Source: Intestinicryptomonas porci (GTDB lineage Bacteria > Verrucomicrobiota > Verrucomicrobiia > Opitutales > Intestinicryptomonadaceae). Taken from it: DNA of 57,379 nt. The DNA lies in contig NZ_JALBUT010000010.1 of assembly GCF_033971905.1 (NCBI RefSeq), forward strand, positions 1-57,379, written 5' to 3'. This document shows positions 44,231-52,202 of the stretch, in pieces. Under the pieces are notes generated by a model, which searched no databases, was not told where the DNA came from, and worked only from the letters and a program-made list of their open reading frames with translations. The translations under genes and the position numbers were made by a program. The first letter of the stretch is position 1, and each line of letters begins with the position of its first letter.

Positions 44231-44632
44231 CTAATCCTTAAATTTTATCGAAAGCTTGTCAGTTTTGACTGTAAGCTCCGAAATTCTCTGGTTTGCCAAG
44301 GCTGCCTGAGCCGCCAAAGAGCTTATGTTTTGCGCGTTTTTTGAAATCAACTCGCGCATTTCCGAAAGAGACGCCCCGTATTGCCGCTGCATAAGGCGCG
44401 TGTCCTCGCGGATTTCCGCGCGAAGCGTGCGCAAGTCGTGGGTCGCCTCCGACATTATGCGTATAAATTCGCCCCTAAGCTTTTCGAGGTGCGAATGCGT
44501 TACAAAAGACAAATTCGGGTCGCGGGACTGCAAATGGAACTGCCTTACTTTGAGGGCAAGATAATACGCCCCCAAGAGAGAGCTTAAAACCATAAGCCCC
44601 GCGCCCACATACTGTGCGGATTCAATGTTCAT
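44231..44632 (-). CDS. Mu gp25-like membrane protein with coiled coil
   Basis: This 133-residue protein has one N-terminal membrane helix (about 9-27, YVGAGLMVLSSLLGAYYLAL) and a long helical tail with heptad-like spacing (MRELISKNAQNISSLAAQAAL). This is the build of the DUF2730/Mu gp25 proteins found just upstream of gp26-gp28 in Mu-like phages. It heads the four-gene cassette. I see no lysis genes beside it. Confidence 0.55.
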   Translation of the reverse strand: MNIESAQYVGAGLMVLSSLLGAYYLALKVRQFHLQSRDPNLSFVTHSHLEKLRGEFIRIMSEATHDLRTLRAEIREDTRLMQRQYGASLSEMRELISKNAQNISSLAAQAALANQRISELTVKTDKLSIKFKD

Positions 44633-44717
44633 TGCGCCATTTTAAAGGATTTGGCAAACCCCGTCAAAGATGGCGTTGAAAAATTTGTTGGAATTGACGC
44701 TTTTGATGTTTTTGAGC

Positions 44718-44748
44718 AAAAAAAAGCGCGGAAAAGAGCTTCCGCGCT
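44718..44748 (-). terminator. Terminator of the DUF481 barrel gene
   Basis: On the minus strand an 8-base stem (agcgcgga / tccgcgct) is followed by eight T. It lies 20 bases beyond the barrel gene stop and separates it from the terminase cassette, so the cassette needs its own promoter. Confidence 0.9.
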
Positions 44749-44768
44749 AAAAAACAAATTCGCAATCC

Positions 44769-45830
44769 TTATTTAAGGGGAATTTCAAAGCCGAGAGTAA
44801 GGCGTTCTTCCTTCTTCTGGGCAGAACCCGAATTGACGGCGTCGTAGCTGTAAAAATATCTCGCCGCCAAATTTACGACTTCCGTAACCTCAAATACGAT
44901 GCCTGCGGAGAACATATAATTATACTTGTGCACATTCGTCAAAGAAATGCCCGCAAAGAAATTCTGCTCGAAGCGCGAATACTTGTGGAATTTGTAGGTC
45001 AAATCTTCCATGAAAGTCGCCATCGGCACCCAGTGCTCATCGTATCCGTCGGCATTTACATAGCGAATGGAAGGACCTACGGAAACATTGATTACGAGTT
45101 TTTCGTCAAGAAACTTGAAAGAACGCCCAAGACCCACGATTTCGTCAACCTGGTCTTTGATTCCCTTAATCATATCAACAGAATACGCAAGGGTGTTCGT
45201 GAAATACCAGTTCGACGCCTGATCGAAGAAATGCTTGTAGTTTGTGCCGATACCGTACTTGTCGGTAGTCTTGTTGCGGTAAGACATGCCGTTGTCGAGA
45301 GTGCCCTTTTCGTATGCGTAATCGTAATAGGCGTTAAACTTGAATTCGTCCAATTCGCCCCACTTTTTGAAGCCCTCGAAGCCGAAAGTGTAGGAAGTTG
45401 TCTGAGAATCCGTCTTTCTGTACTCCACCGCGCCCGTAAGCTTGAATTCCCAGCCTTCGGGGACTATGCCGTGGACAAAATCCTTGTATTCGTCTATGAA
45501 GGATTTTTCTTCTGCAACATTTTCCGCGGGTTTATCCGAAGCGGCTATGGCATTCTGCGCGGCGGACTCTTCCGCAGGCTTTTCCGCAACTGCCTCTTTG
45601 GCAAGCTCTTCCTGTTTTTTGTCAGTAGGAGCCGCAGAAACCGAAACAATCTCCGAATTTGGTATGTCAATTAAGGCATACGGAGTTTGAATCGAAGTCT
45701 TGTCTTCTGTCTTGGAAGCGACTTCGCCTGTAATTCTATCGCCGTTTTTAAGCACAAAAACATCGGCATTCAGCGGCAATGAGGAAAGCGCAGCCAACGC
45801 CAAAAAAATATTCAATGTTATATTTTTCAT
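44769..45830 (-). CDS. DUF481-family outer-membrane barrel protein
   Basis: A protein of about 353 residues starting at the ATG at 45830 (MKNITLNIF), which begins a clear signal peptide ending SLPLNA. An N-terminal small domain (DVFVLKNGDRITGEVASKTEDK) is followed by an Ala/Glu-rich linker (about 85-125). The DUF481-type barrel then has strands of alternating aromatics (NWYFTNTLAYSVDM, ERLTLGFEIPLK). Function of this family is unknown. It is transcribed alone and lies between the terminase cassette and hpnH. Confidence 0.85.
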   Translation of the reverse strand: MKNITLNIFLALAALSSLPLNADVFVLKNGDRITGEVASKTEDKTSIQTPYALIDIPNSEIVSVSAAPTDKKQEELAKEAVAEKPAEESAAQNAIAASDKPAENVAEEKSFIDEYKDFVHGIVPEGWEFKLTGAVEYRKTDSQTTSYTFGFEGFKKWGELDEFKFNAYYDYAYEKGTLDNGMSYRNKTTDKYGIGTNYKHFFDQASNWYFTNTLAYSVDMIKGIKDQVDEIVGLGRSFKFLDEKLVINVSVGPSIRYVNADGYDEHWVPMATFMEDLTYKFHKYSRFEQNFFAGISLTNVHKYNYMFSAGIVFEVTEVVNLAARYFYSYDAVNSGSAQKKEERLTLGFEIPLK

Positions 45831-45920
45831 AAACTGCGTTATAAAAATCAACAGACGGAAATTTGCAAGCATTAAAAAAAGGTTGAAAGATTAAAAAAAA
45901 TATCCAGAGTAGAAAAAATT

Positions 45921-46943
45921 ATGGCAGTACCGATTTCACAAGCAATGACAGTGGCGAAATACGCCATCGGAAATTCAATAAAGGGCGTAAAACGCTACCC
46001 TCTCGTAATGATGCTGGAGCCGCTGTTCCAATGCAACTTAAACTGCGTGGGATGCGGAAAAATACAATATCCGAGAGAAATCCTCGAAAAGAGAATGCCA
46101 AAAGAAGACGCATGGGCGGCAATCGAAGAATGCGGCGCGCCAATGGTGAGCATTGCGGGCGGCGAGCCGCTAATACACCCTGAAATGCCTGAAATGATAC
46201 AGGGATTCATCGACCGCAAGAAGTACATTTACATGTGCACAAACGCGCAGATTTTATTGAAAAAAATCGACCTTTACAAGCCTAACAAGTTCTTCTCTTT
46301 CGGCATACATTTAGACGGCGTTGAAGAAGTCCACGACAAGTCGGTAAATAAGCTTGGAGCGCATAAAATCGCAGTCGAGGCAATCGAAGAAGCCGTAAAA
46401 AGAGGCTTCAGAGTAACGACAAACACCACGATTTTCAACAATGCCGACCCCGAACTTGTCCGCAAGCACTTTGACGAAACAATGGCTCTCGGCGTCGAAG
46501 GAATGATGATTTCCCCCGGATTTCCCTATGAAAAGGCGGCAAGCCAAGACATATTCCTCGAACGCAAAAAGACGGTCGAACTGTTCCGCAAAATCTTGTC
46601 GAACCCCGATCCGAAATGGGTTTTCAACCACTCGCCGAGTTTTCTCGCATTCTTGAAAGGCGAACAGGAATACGAATGCACCCCGTGGGGCAACCCCTGC
46701 TACAGCATTTTCGGATGGCAGAAACCCTGCTATCTGATTAACGACGGATACGTCAAAACTTACAAAGAACTGCTGGAATGCATCGACCAATACAAGCTCG
46801 GGCACAACGGCACGCGCCCCGAATGCAAAGACTGCATGCTCCACAGCGGCTATGAGCCAAGCGCGGTCTGCGACATTTTCGGCTCGTTCGGCGGCATGAT
46901 GCGCGCGGCAAAGCACATGCGCAATTTCAAAAAGCGCGCATAG
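45921..46943 (+). CDS. hpnH: Radical SAM adenosyl-hopene transferase HpnH
   Basis: This 340-residue radical SAM enzyme has the cluster motif CNLNCVGC (C38, C42, C45) and the SAM-binding GGEPL. HpnH-type features are the start VPISQAMTVAKYAIGNSIKG and the C-terminal cysteines in ECKDCMLHSGYEPSAV. HpnH adds 5'-deoxyadenosine to diploptene, the first step to extended hopanoids. No squalene-hopene cyclase or other hpn gene lies nearby, so it is an orphan here. TAG is the stop codon. It is followed 34 bases later by the DinG-type helicase. Confidence 0.92.
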   Translation: MAVPISQAMTVAKYAIGNSIKGVKRYPLVMMLEPLFQCNLNCVGCGKIQYPREILEKRMPKEDAWAAIEECGAPMVSIAGGEPLIHPEMPEMIQGFIDRKKYIYMCTNAQILLKKIDLYKPNKFFSFGIHLDGVEEVHDKSVNKLGAHKIAVEAIEEAVKRGFRVTTNTTIFNNADPELVRKHFDETMALGVEGMMISPGFPYEKAASQDIFLERKKTVELFRKILSNPDPKWVFNHSPSFLAFLKGEQEYECTPWGNPCYSIFGWQKPCYLINDGYVKTYKELLECIDQYKLGHNGTRPECKDCMLHSGYEPSAVCDIFGSFGGMMRAAKHMRNFKKRA

Positions 46944-46977
46944 CCTTTTAACACAAAAATCCGCCATTGCGCCGCAA

Positions 46978-49041
46978 ATGTACTCCCCCGACGTAAAACA
47001 GCCGCTTTTCCTTTCGGAAACAAGCGATGCCATTTTCAAGGCGGGCGGCGCAATGCAGGAATATCTCGGCTTTGAGCACCGTCCCGAACAGGAGGAGATG
47101 TCGAGATTTTGCGCGCAGGCGTTTGAATCCGACACCCCTTTGGTCTTCGAGGCGGGGACAGGCGTCGGCAAAAGCCTCGCATATTTGATACCCGGAATTA
47201 TCGCGGCAAAAAGAACAAGACGCCCGCTCATAGTTTCGACAAACACGATAGCCCTTCAACAGCAGATTTTAAACAAGGATTTGCCCCTCGTTAAGCTGCT
47301 TTTTACGCGCGACGAAACCCTGCGCGAATTTGCGGACTTCAAAACCGCTTTTTTGGTCGGCAGGGCGAATTACTTATGCACAACCCGCCTAAGAAGAGCA
47401 ATCGCCGAAAAAACCGAACTTTTTGAAACCAAGGAAGCCGCGGAGCTTGAAAGAATACGCGAATGGGCGTTAACCACCGAAACGGGGCTCTACGAAGAGC
47501 TGAATCCGCCGCCCATGCCCGAAGTCTGGGGATGGGTAAACGCCGACTCCTCGTCCTGTACGCTAAAAAACTGCTCCGATGGGCTTTGCTTCTACCAGAA
47601 AGCAAAAAAGAAAATCGCGGGAGCTGATGTCGTAATCGTAAACCACAGCCTGCTTTTTTCGTTGATTGCAAGCGGAGCTGCGAGCGAAATAGGCTCAAAG
47701 GGCGTTTTGTTTTCAAACGACATGTGCGTCTTGGACGAAGCCCATTTAATACATGACGTCGCGGCGGAAAATTTCGGGCTTTCAATTTCAAGCAGAGCTC
47801 TAAACAGGGAACTTAAACGCATTTACGATCCGCGCAAAAAAAGGGGGCTTATAATGCGCGGAGGTCTTGCAAGAGAAATCGAAAAAGACGTTGTTGCAGA
47901 CGCCATTAGAGAAAGCGAAGAATTCTTTGCCTCTGTCAGGCAAAAATATTTGACAAAGCGCGACACCGTGTCGCTCTCCTCTCCGGAATGGATTGAAAAC
48001 ACTCTCGATAAACCTTTGGAAATTCTCGCGCAAACACTCGCCTCCCTCGCCTCCCGCGCACAATCCGAACAGGCGGCATCTGAGATAAAGGACTATCAGC
48101 GCAGAATAATCGCCGCCAGAAACGCATTGCAAGACGCCGTTTTTTTAAGCTCGCGCGACCATGTTTACTGGGTTGAAAAAAGCGGTTCTTCCGAAAACGT
48201 ATCAATTCAAAGCGCGCCGATAGACGTCGCTCCCATTTTAAGGGAAGTTCTCTTCGAGCGCGAAACATCGGTAATACTTACGTCCGCAACGCTTGCAACA
48301 TCAAAGGGCAATTTGGATAGCTTCATCGAAAAGACGGGGGCGGAAGCGGCGGAAAAATTCGTTGCAAATTCTCCTTTCGACTACAAAAAAAACATGCGCG
48401 TAATGCTTTGCAACGACGCGCCCGAACCCGACAAAGATTCGAAAAAACTCGACTGCGAAAACATCGCAAAAATAATCGAAAGGCTCTGCGCGGGCGTCGA
48501 AGGCGGCACCCTCGTCCTATTCACCGGCTACTACGAGATGAATAAGACTGCCGATTTTCTCTACGAAAGCAATATTTTGAAAGACAGACGCATACTCGTC
48601 CAAAAGCAGATGCCGCGCGCGGAGCTGATTGCAAGATTTAAAGAGCACGGCAACGCGGTTTTGCTCGGAACAGACTCTTTTTGGACGGGAATCGACGTCC
48701 CCGGGAAAGCTTTGTCGCAAGTGATTATAACCCGACTTCCGTTCGCAAACCCATCGCACCCGCTCGTAGAAGCGCGAAACAACAAAATTTTAAGCGAGGG
48801 CGGAAAGCCTTTCATACAGCTTTCAATCCCCGAAGCGATAATTAAATTCAGGCAGGGCGTCGGAAGGCTCATACGAAGCAAAACCGACAAGGGCATAATT
48901 TCTCTCTTGGATTCCCGCCTTGTAAGCAAACCTTACGGCAGGAATTTCATGGCGGCCCTTCCGCCCGCCCCTGTTCTGCGGTTCAATTCGGGAAATCTTG
49001 AATTGCAGTTAAAAACCGCGCTAAACGAACTTAAAATTTGA
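46978..49041 (+). CDS. DinG/XPD-type ATP-dependent helicase
   Basis: This 687-residue superfamily 2 helicase has Walker A AGTGVGKS (59-66), the DEAH box in VLDEAHLI, and late motifs GTDSFWTGIDVPG and QGVGRLIRS. Four cysteines suit the XPD/DinG iron-sulfur cluster: one in ANYLC, and three in SCTLKNCSDGLC. Such helicases unwind 5'-3' at R-loops, forks or G-quadruplexes. It is not evidently a phage gene. The dUTPase gene follows 34 bases later. Confidence 0.93.
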   Translation: MYSPDVKQPLFLSETSDAIFKAGGAMQEYLGFEHRPEQEEMSRFCAQAFESDTPLVFEAGTGVGKSLAYLIPGIIAAKRTRRPLIVSTNTIALQQQILNKDLPLVKLLFTRDETLREFADFKTAFLVGRANYLCTTRLRRAIAEKTELFETKEAAELERIREWALTTETGLYEELNPPPMPEVWGWVNADSSSCTLKNCSDGLCFYQKAKKKIAGADVVIVNHSLLFSLIASGAASEIGSKGVLFSNDMCVLDEAHLIHDVAAENFGLSISSRALNRELKRIYDPRKKRGLIMRGGLAREIEKDVVADAIRESEEFFASVRQKYLTKRDTVSLSSPEWIENTLDKPLEILAQTLASLASRAQSEQAASEIKDYQRRIIAARNALQDAVFLSSRDHVYWVEKSGSSENVSIQSAPIDVAPILREVLFERETSVILTSATLATSKGNLDSFIEKTGAEAAEKFVANSPFDYKKNMRVMLCNDAPEPDKDSKKLDCENIAKIIERLCAGVEGGTLVLFTGYYEMNKTADFLYESNILKDRRILVQKQMPRAELIARFKEHGNAVLLGTDSFWTGIDVPGKALSQVIITRLPFANPSHPLVEARNNKILSEGGKPFIQLSIPEAIIKFRQGVGRLIRSKTDKGIISLLDSRLVSKPYGRNFMAALPPAPVLRFNSGNLELQLKTALNELKI

Positions 49042-49075
49042 CGAAACCGAATTTTTCGGCAAAATAAAAATCATT

Positions 49076-49447
49076 ATGGATAAATTAGACGAAATTTTTC
49101 AAATGCAATATGAGCTTAACAAGCGCATTGGCATTGACTCCAAAAACTTGACAGAAGAAGAGCGCATAAAATGGGTATTGAACTACATACGCGCCCTCCA
49201 GCAGGAAGCGGCTGAGCTTACTGATTCCGTGCCGTGGAAATGGTGGGCGAAATACCAGAAATTCGACGCGCAAAACGCAAAAGTCGAAGTTGTCGATATG
49301 CTCCACTTTTTGATTTCCATCGCGCAGGTTTTGGGTATGGAAGCAAAGGATTTCCACGACGCCTACGTCAAGAAAAACGCAATAAACCACAGCCGCCAAG
49401 ATTCAGGCTATACGGTAAAAGACGAAAACGACTGCCGCAGCATATAA
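49076..49447 (+). CDS. All-alpha dimeric dUTPase/MazG-like protein
   Basis: This 123-residue helical protein has the paired acidic motifs of the MazG-like fold, EAAEL (65-69) and KVEVVDMLHF (about 88-97), and WKWWAKYQK between them. It most resembles dUTPase_2 (dimeric dUTPase), which hydrolyses dUTP to dUMP and keeps uracil out of DNA. This class is common in phages and in bacteria without trimeric dUTPase. It ends a plus-strand run and converges on the tail-fibre module. Confidence 0.85.
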   Translation: MDKLDEIFQMQYELNKRIGIDSKNLTEEERIKWVLNYIRALQQEAAELTDSVPWKWWAKYQKFDAQNAKVEVVDMLHFLISIAQVLGMEAKDFHDAYVKKNAINHSRQDSGYTVKDENDCRSI

Positions 49448-49480
49448 CCTGCGCTTAACAGCGGCAAATATTTAAAACCA

Positions 49481-49512
49481 AGGAGATTGCAAAAGATGCA
49501 ATCTCCTGTTTG
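49481..49512 (+). terminator. Terminator of the dUTPase gene
   Basis: A perfect 11-base stem (aggagattgca 49481-49491, tgcaatctcct 49497-49507) with a 5-base loop is followed by a short T-rich end. Confidence 0.7.
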
Positions 49513-49526
49513 TTTACAATCTGAAA

Positions 49527-49563
49527 ATAAAAAAGGCGGCATTGAAACAATGCCGATGCCGCC
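49527..49563 (-). terminator. Terminator of the tail-fibre module
   Basis: On the minus strand the arms ggcggcat and atgccgcc (49556-49563 / 49535-49542) are followed by a T-run. It lies 34 bases beyond the 68-residue protein gene. Confidence 0.85.
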
Positions 49564-49596
49564 TCAATGAAATAGCCGAATTTTTTTAATTCCCTG

Positions 49597-49803
49597 TTAT
49601 TCGCCCGCAAACACCGACGAAACTAATATAGACCTTGGGATTTCCACGCCATCCAAGTTATCGCCGCTTATTTCCGCCACGGAGTTTGGCGACTGCTTCA
49701 CATCTTCGTTTTCTATTGCCGCACCACTGTCGTCAACCAAGTCGAAAACGATTTTTATGCTCTTGATTTCGGCGTAAACGCCGTCATGTAATTTTATCTT
49801 CAT
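49597..49803 (-). CDS. Small protein after the tail-fibre gene
   Basis: This 68-residue protein starts 1 base after the tail-fibre stop. It begins MKIKLHDGVYAEIKSIKIVF and looks mostly beta-stranded and acidic. I recognise no family. By its place right behind a fibre gene it could be a fibre chaperone or baseplate adaptor, which is inference. A good terminator follows. Confidence 0.55.
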   Translation of the reverse strand: MKIKLHDGVYAEIKSIKIVFDLVDDSGAAIENEDVKQSPNSVAEISGDNLDGVEIPRSILVSSVFAGE

Positions 49804-49804
49804 T

Positions 49805-52084
49805 TTACAGCCTTTCTATTTTGTAAAAAAATTCAATCTCGCCCGTAAAAATTCCCGAAGGAGAAACTGTTGCGGCGCAATCTTCTCCGGAAATCCACTC
49901 GCCTACCCTTGCAAGAACGTTCGCTTCCAAATCGGCTGAAAGCGTCTTTGAATTTACACATGCGGAAATTGAAACTTCCGACGCGCTTTTTGCGAATATC
50001 TCGACAATCGAATTTTTCGGAATTGCCACGCTGCTTTCCTGCGACGCCTGCGTTCCCGCCCATGCAAGGCGTTCAAAACAATGCGCGGGATTTTTCTTCA
50101 AAGAAAAATCAACCAATCCGAAAGACTCGGCATGGTTTTGATTTAGAGAAGAGTCTTTTATTTGGTTTGAATCCGCCTGCATGTCAAAGCTCGCCAGCGC
50201 ACCCAAAACTTCGAAATTGAATTTTGCCAGCCTGTATGCCCCCAAACAGCTTGAATCGGATTCAGGCGCGCAAATCGAAATTCTTATGGGAATTGAAACA
50301 TCAGGAACGGAAAGCTCCACGATTTTGTCTATAAAAGTCCAAGAATCCGAACTGAAAAGCGATGGGGAAAAAGTTTCCAACTTCGCGCTGTTGCCCGCAG
50401 ATTTGCTCAACCGCACAAATATGCCGCCATTTGCATTCAGTTTTTTTGCGTAAAAAGAAATATGCGCTTGGATTGTCCTGCCGGCAAACTCTTTCAAGTT
50501 TATTTCGTTATTGTATAAATAAGAAGTTGCGGGATAGCCTGCGGGATTTATCGACCCCGGCTGTGATGAATAGTCAACGGCATAATCTATGCCCAACGCC
50601 GCGGCTTCTGCATCGTCCGACAAATCCGCATTTGCTATATATCTCGAATTATAAACCCCGATTGAGGCAGACCAATCGCCCCTTTTCGCGGACGCGTTCG
50701 CCCATCCGCCATTCGACGAAGCCCCCAAATTCTCGTCTGAATTCTGATTTACGCCCAAAAGCGAAAAACGCGATTCCCCCATGCCGCCCGAAAAATCATC
50801 AACCGAATATACGGGATTTTCAGCGGACATATCCGCGTTAAAAATTTTTACGCGCGAAACTTCAACGCCTTCCGCCGCAATATTCCCGTCGGAACCGATT
50901 AAGCACTGCGCGGAAAAATTCTTAATTTCTCCCCACGCGCCCGAAGACGCCGCCACAACAGGCTTTCCGTTTACAAAAAGCTTTATGAAACGGCTTTTAA
51001 AATCCACTATGAAAACAAGGGCATTTGATTTTCCGATTTCAAATTCGGAAGCTTCATACGAAAAAATAGACGTAAATTCTGATTCCCCCGCTTTCACCGA
51101 AACGCCGATTCCGCTTTCGCCTGCCGCAATTTTCAAAACATCCGAAACACTTAAAATCGGAGCGCAAGACGATGGAATTTTATCAAGCTTCAAATTGAAG
51201 CAAAAAGAGTACGCCATAGGCTTCCAATTTATCGGCTTCGTTTTCAAATATCCGCCGCAAAACCGCGCAACGGCAAAATTTTCCTTTGCAAATGCCAGTG
51301 TTTGCAATCCTTTTTTATTCTCATTTACCGCGCTTTGAAGTTCAAAGAAGTCACCCTGATTCACGCCGCCCAAATTATTAAGCGCGGTATTTGCATCGGG
51401 CAAGTCCGACAAATTTAAAGATTTTTCAAGATACTGCGCATGCGAATGGCTCCCAGCAACAGCTTGGTTTACAATTCCTTGGGTTTCGCTTTTTGAAAAG
51501 ACCCCCAGATTGTCTCTGGCAATTTTTGCGTCTGATAAATCGCCCAAATTTTTTTGCGACGAAAGAAAAACCTCGTCTGCCTCAACCTTTGTGTAGTAGC
51601 GCGGATTATTTAATGGCAACAAGTTTGGCTCCGCCGAATAATTTTCCAGAACACAAATCCATCCGCTTGAAAACGTAACGCGCGAGCCATCCGCAAAATC
51701 CACAAAAATCCGCATCCACTTTTCGCCTGCGGGAACAGAAGTTTCAGACTGCCCGAAAGAAAATACGGCGTGAAAAAATCCGTTTTCGGCAATTTCGCCA
51801 AGAGACAGCCCGCTTTCAATCTGCGTAAATTCGGCGCATTCCTTGCGCATCAAAAGCGACACTTCCCTCGGATTTACGGCATTAAATCCGCCAATGTCCA
51901 AGATTTCGAGAGTTGCCGAAACCGCGCTTGAAATATCGAACGCCTTCGCGTCTTGAATAAACGCGACGCCTATTTCAAGGCTGTCGCCGCGCCTGAAATT
52001 TATCAAGTCGTTGGTTTCGGGATTTTTTGCCGAGCCCAAATTCGCGGCATCGGCAAAAATTTTGATTTTTCTGGAGTTTGACAT
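49805..52084 (-). CDS. Phage tail-fibre-like protein with LamG-like domain
   Basis: This 759-residue protein has an N-terminal beta-sandwich of the BppU/baseplate-attachment kind (residues 1-150). Two copies of a tail-fibre repeat follow, NLGDLSDAKIARDNLG (179-194) and NLSDLPDANTALNNLG (224-239). A LamG/concanavalin-like region (about 270-425, with LVFIVDFKSRFIKLFVNGKP) and a second beta-rich carbohydrate-binding-like part complete it. There is no signal peptide. Such build is typical of receptor-binding fibres. It lies 118 bases downstream of tex on the same strand. No baseplate or other tail genes are present here. Confidence 0.8.
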   Translation of the reverse strand: MSNSRKIKIFADAANLGSAKNPETNDLINFRRGDSLEIGVAFIQDAKAFDISSAVSATLEILDIGGFNAVNPREVSLLMRKECAEFTQIESGLSLGEIAENGFFHAVFSFGQSETSVPAGEKWMRIFVDFADGSRVTFSSGWICVLENYSAEPNLLPLNNPRYYTKVEADEVFLSSQKNLGDLSDAKIARDNLGVFSKSETQGIVNQAVAGSHSHAQYLEKSLNLSDLPDANTALNNLGGVNQGDFFELQSAVNENKKGLQTLAFAKENFAVARFCGGYLKTKPINWKPMAYSFCFNLKLDKIPSSCAPILSVSDVLKIAAGESGIGVSVKAGESEFTSIFSYEASEFEIGKSNALVFIVDFKSRFIKLFVNGKPVVAASSGAWGEIKNFSAQCLIGSDGNIAAEGVEVSRVKIFNADMSAENPVYSVDDFSGGMGESRFSLLGVNQNSDENLGASSNGGWANASAKRGDWSASIGVYNSRYIANADLSDDAEAAALGIDYAVDYSSQPGSINPAGYPATSYLYNNEINLKEFAGRTIQAHISFYAKKLNANGGIFVRLSKSAGNSAKLETFSPSLFSSDSWTFIDKIVELSVPDVSIPIRISICAPESDSSCLGAYRLAKFNFEVLGALASFDMQADSNQIKDSSLNQNHAESFGLVDFSLKKNPAHCFERLAWAGTQASQESSVAIPKNSIVEIFAKSASEVSISACVNSKTLSADLEANVLARVGEWISGEDCAATVSPSGIFTGEIEFFYKIERL

Positions 52085-52202
52085 AAGTTTTCCTTTGGTT
52101 CTAAGTTTGCGGAAAACAAGTATATCAATGAAAAATCAACCCTCAAATTTACTTTGGATAAATTTTATGGAATTTAACTTTTTGATGCTGTTGAAGTTTT
52201 TG

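Noticed and set aside
46978..49447. DinG-type helicase and dUTPase as part of a prophage joining the two phage modules
   Set aside because: The helicase has the iron-sulfur build of bacterial DinG/XPD proteins, lies on the opposite strand from both modules, and follows hpnH closely. The dUTPase could be of phage origin, but nothing in the sequence ties it to the modules.
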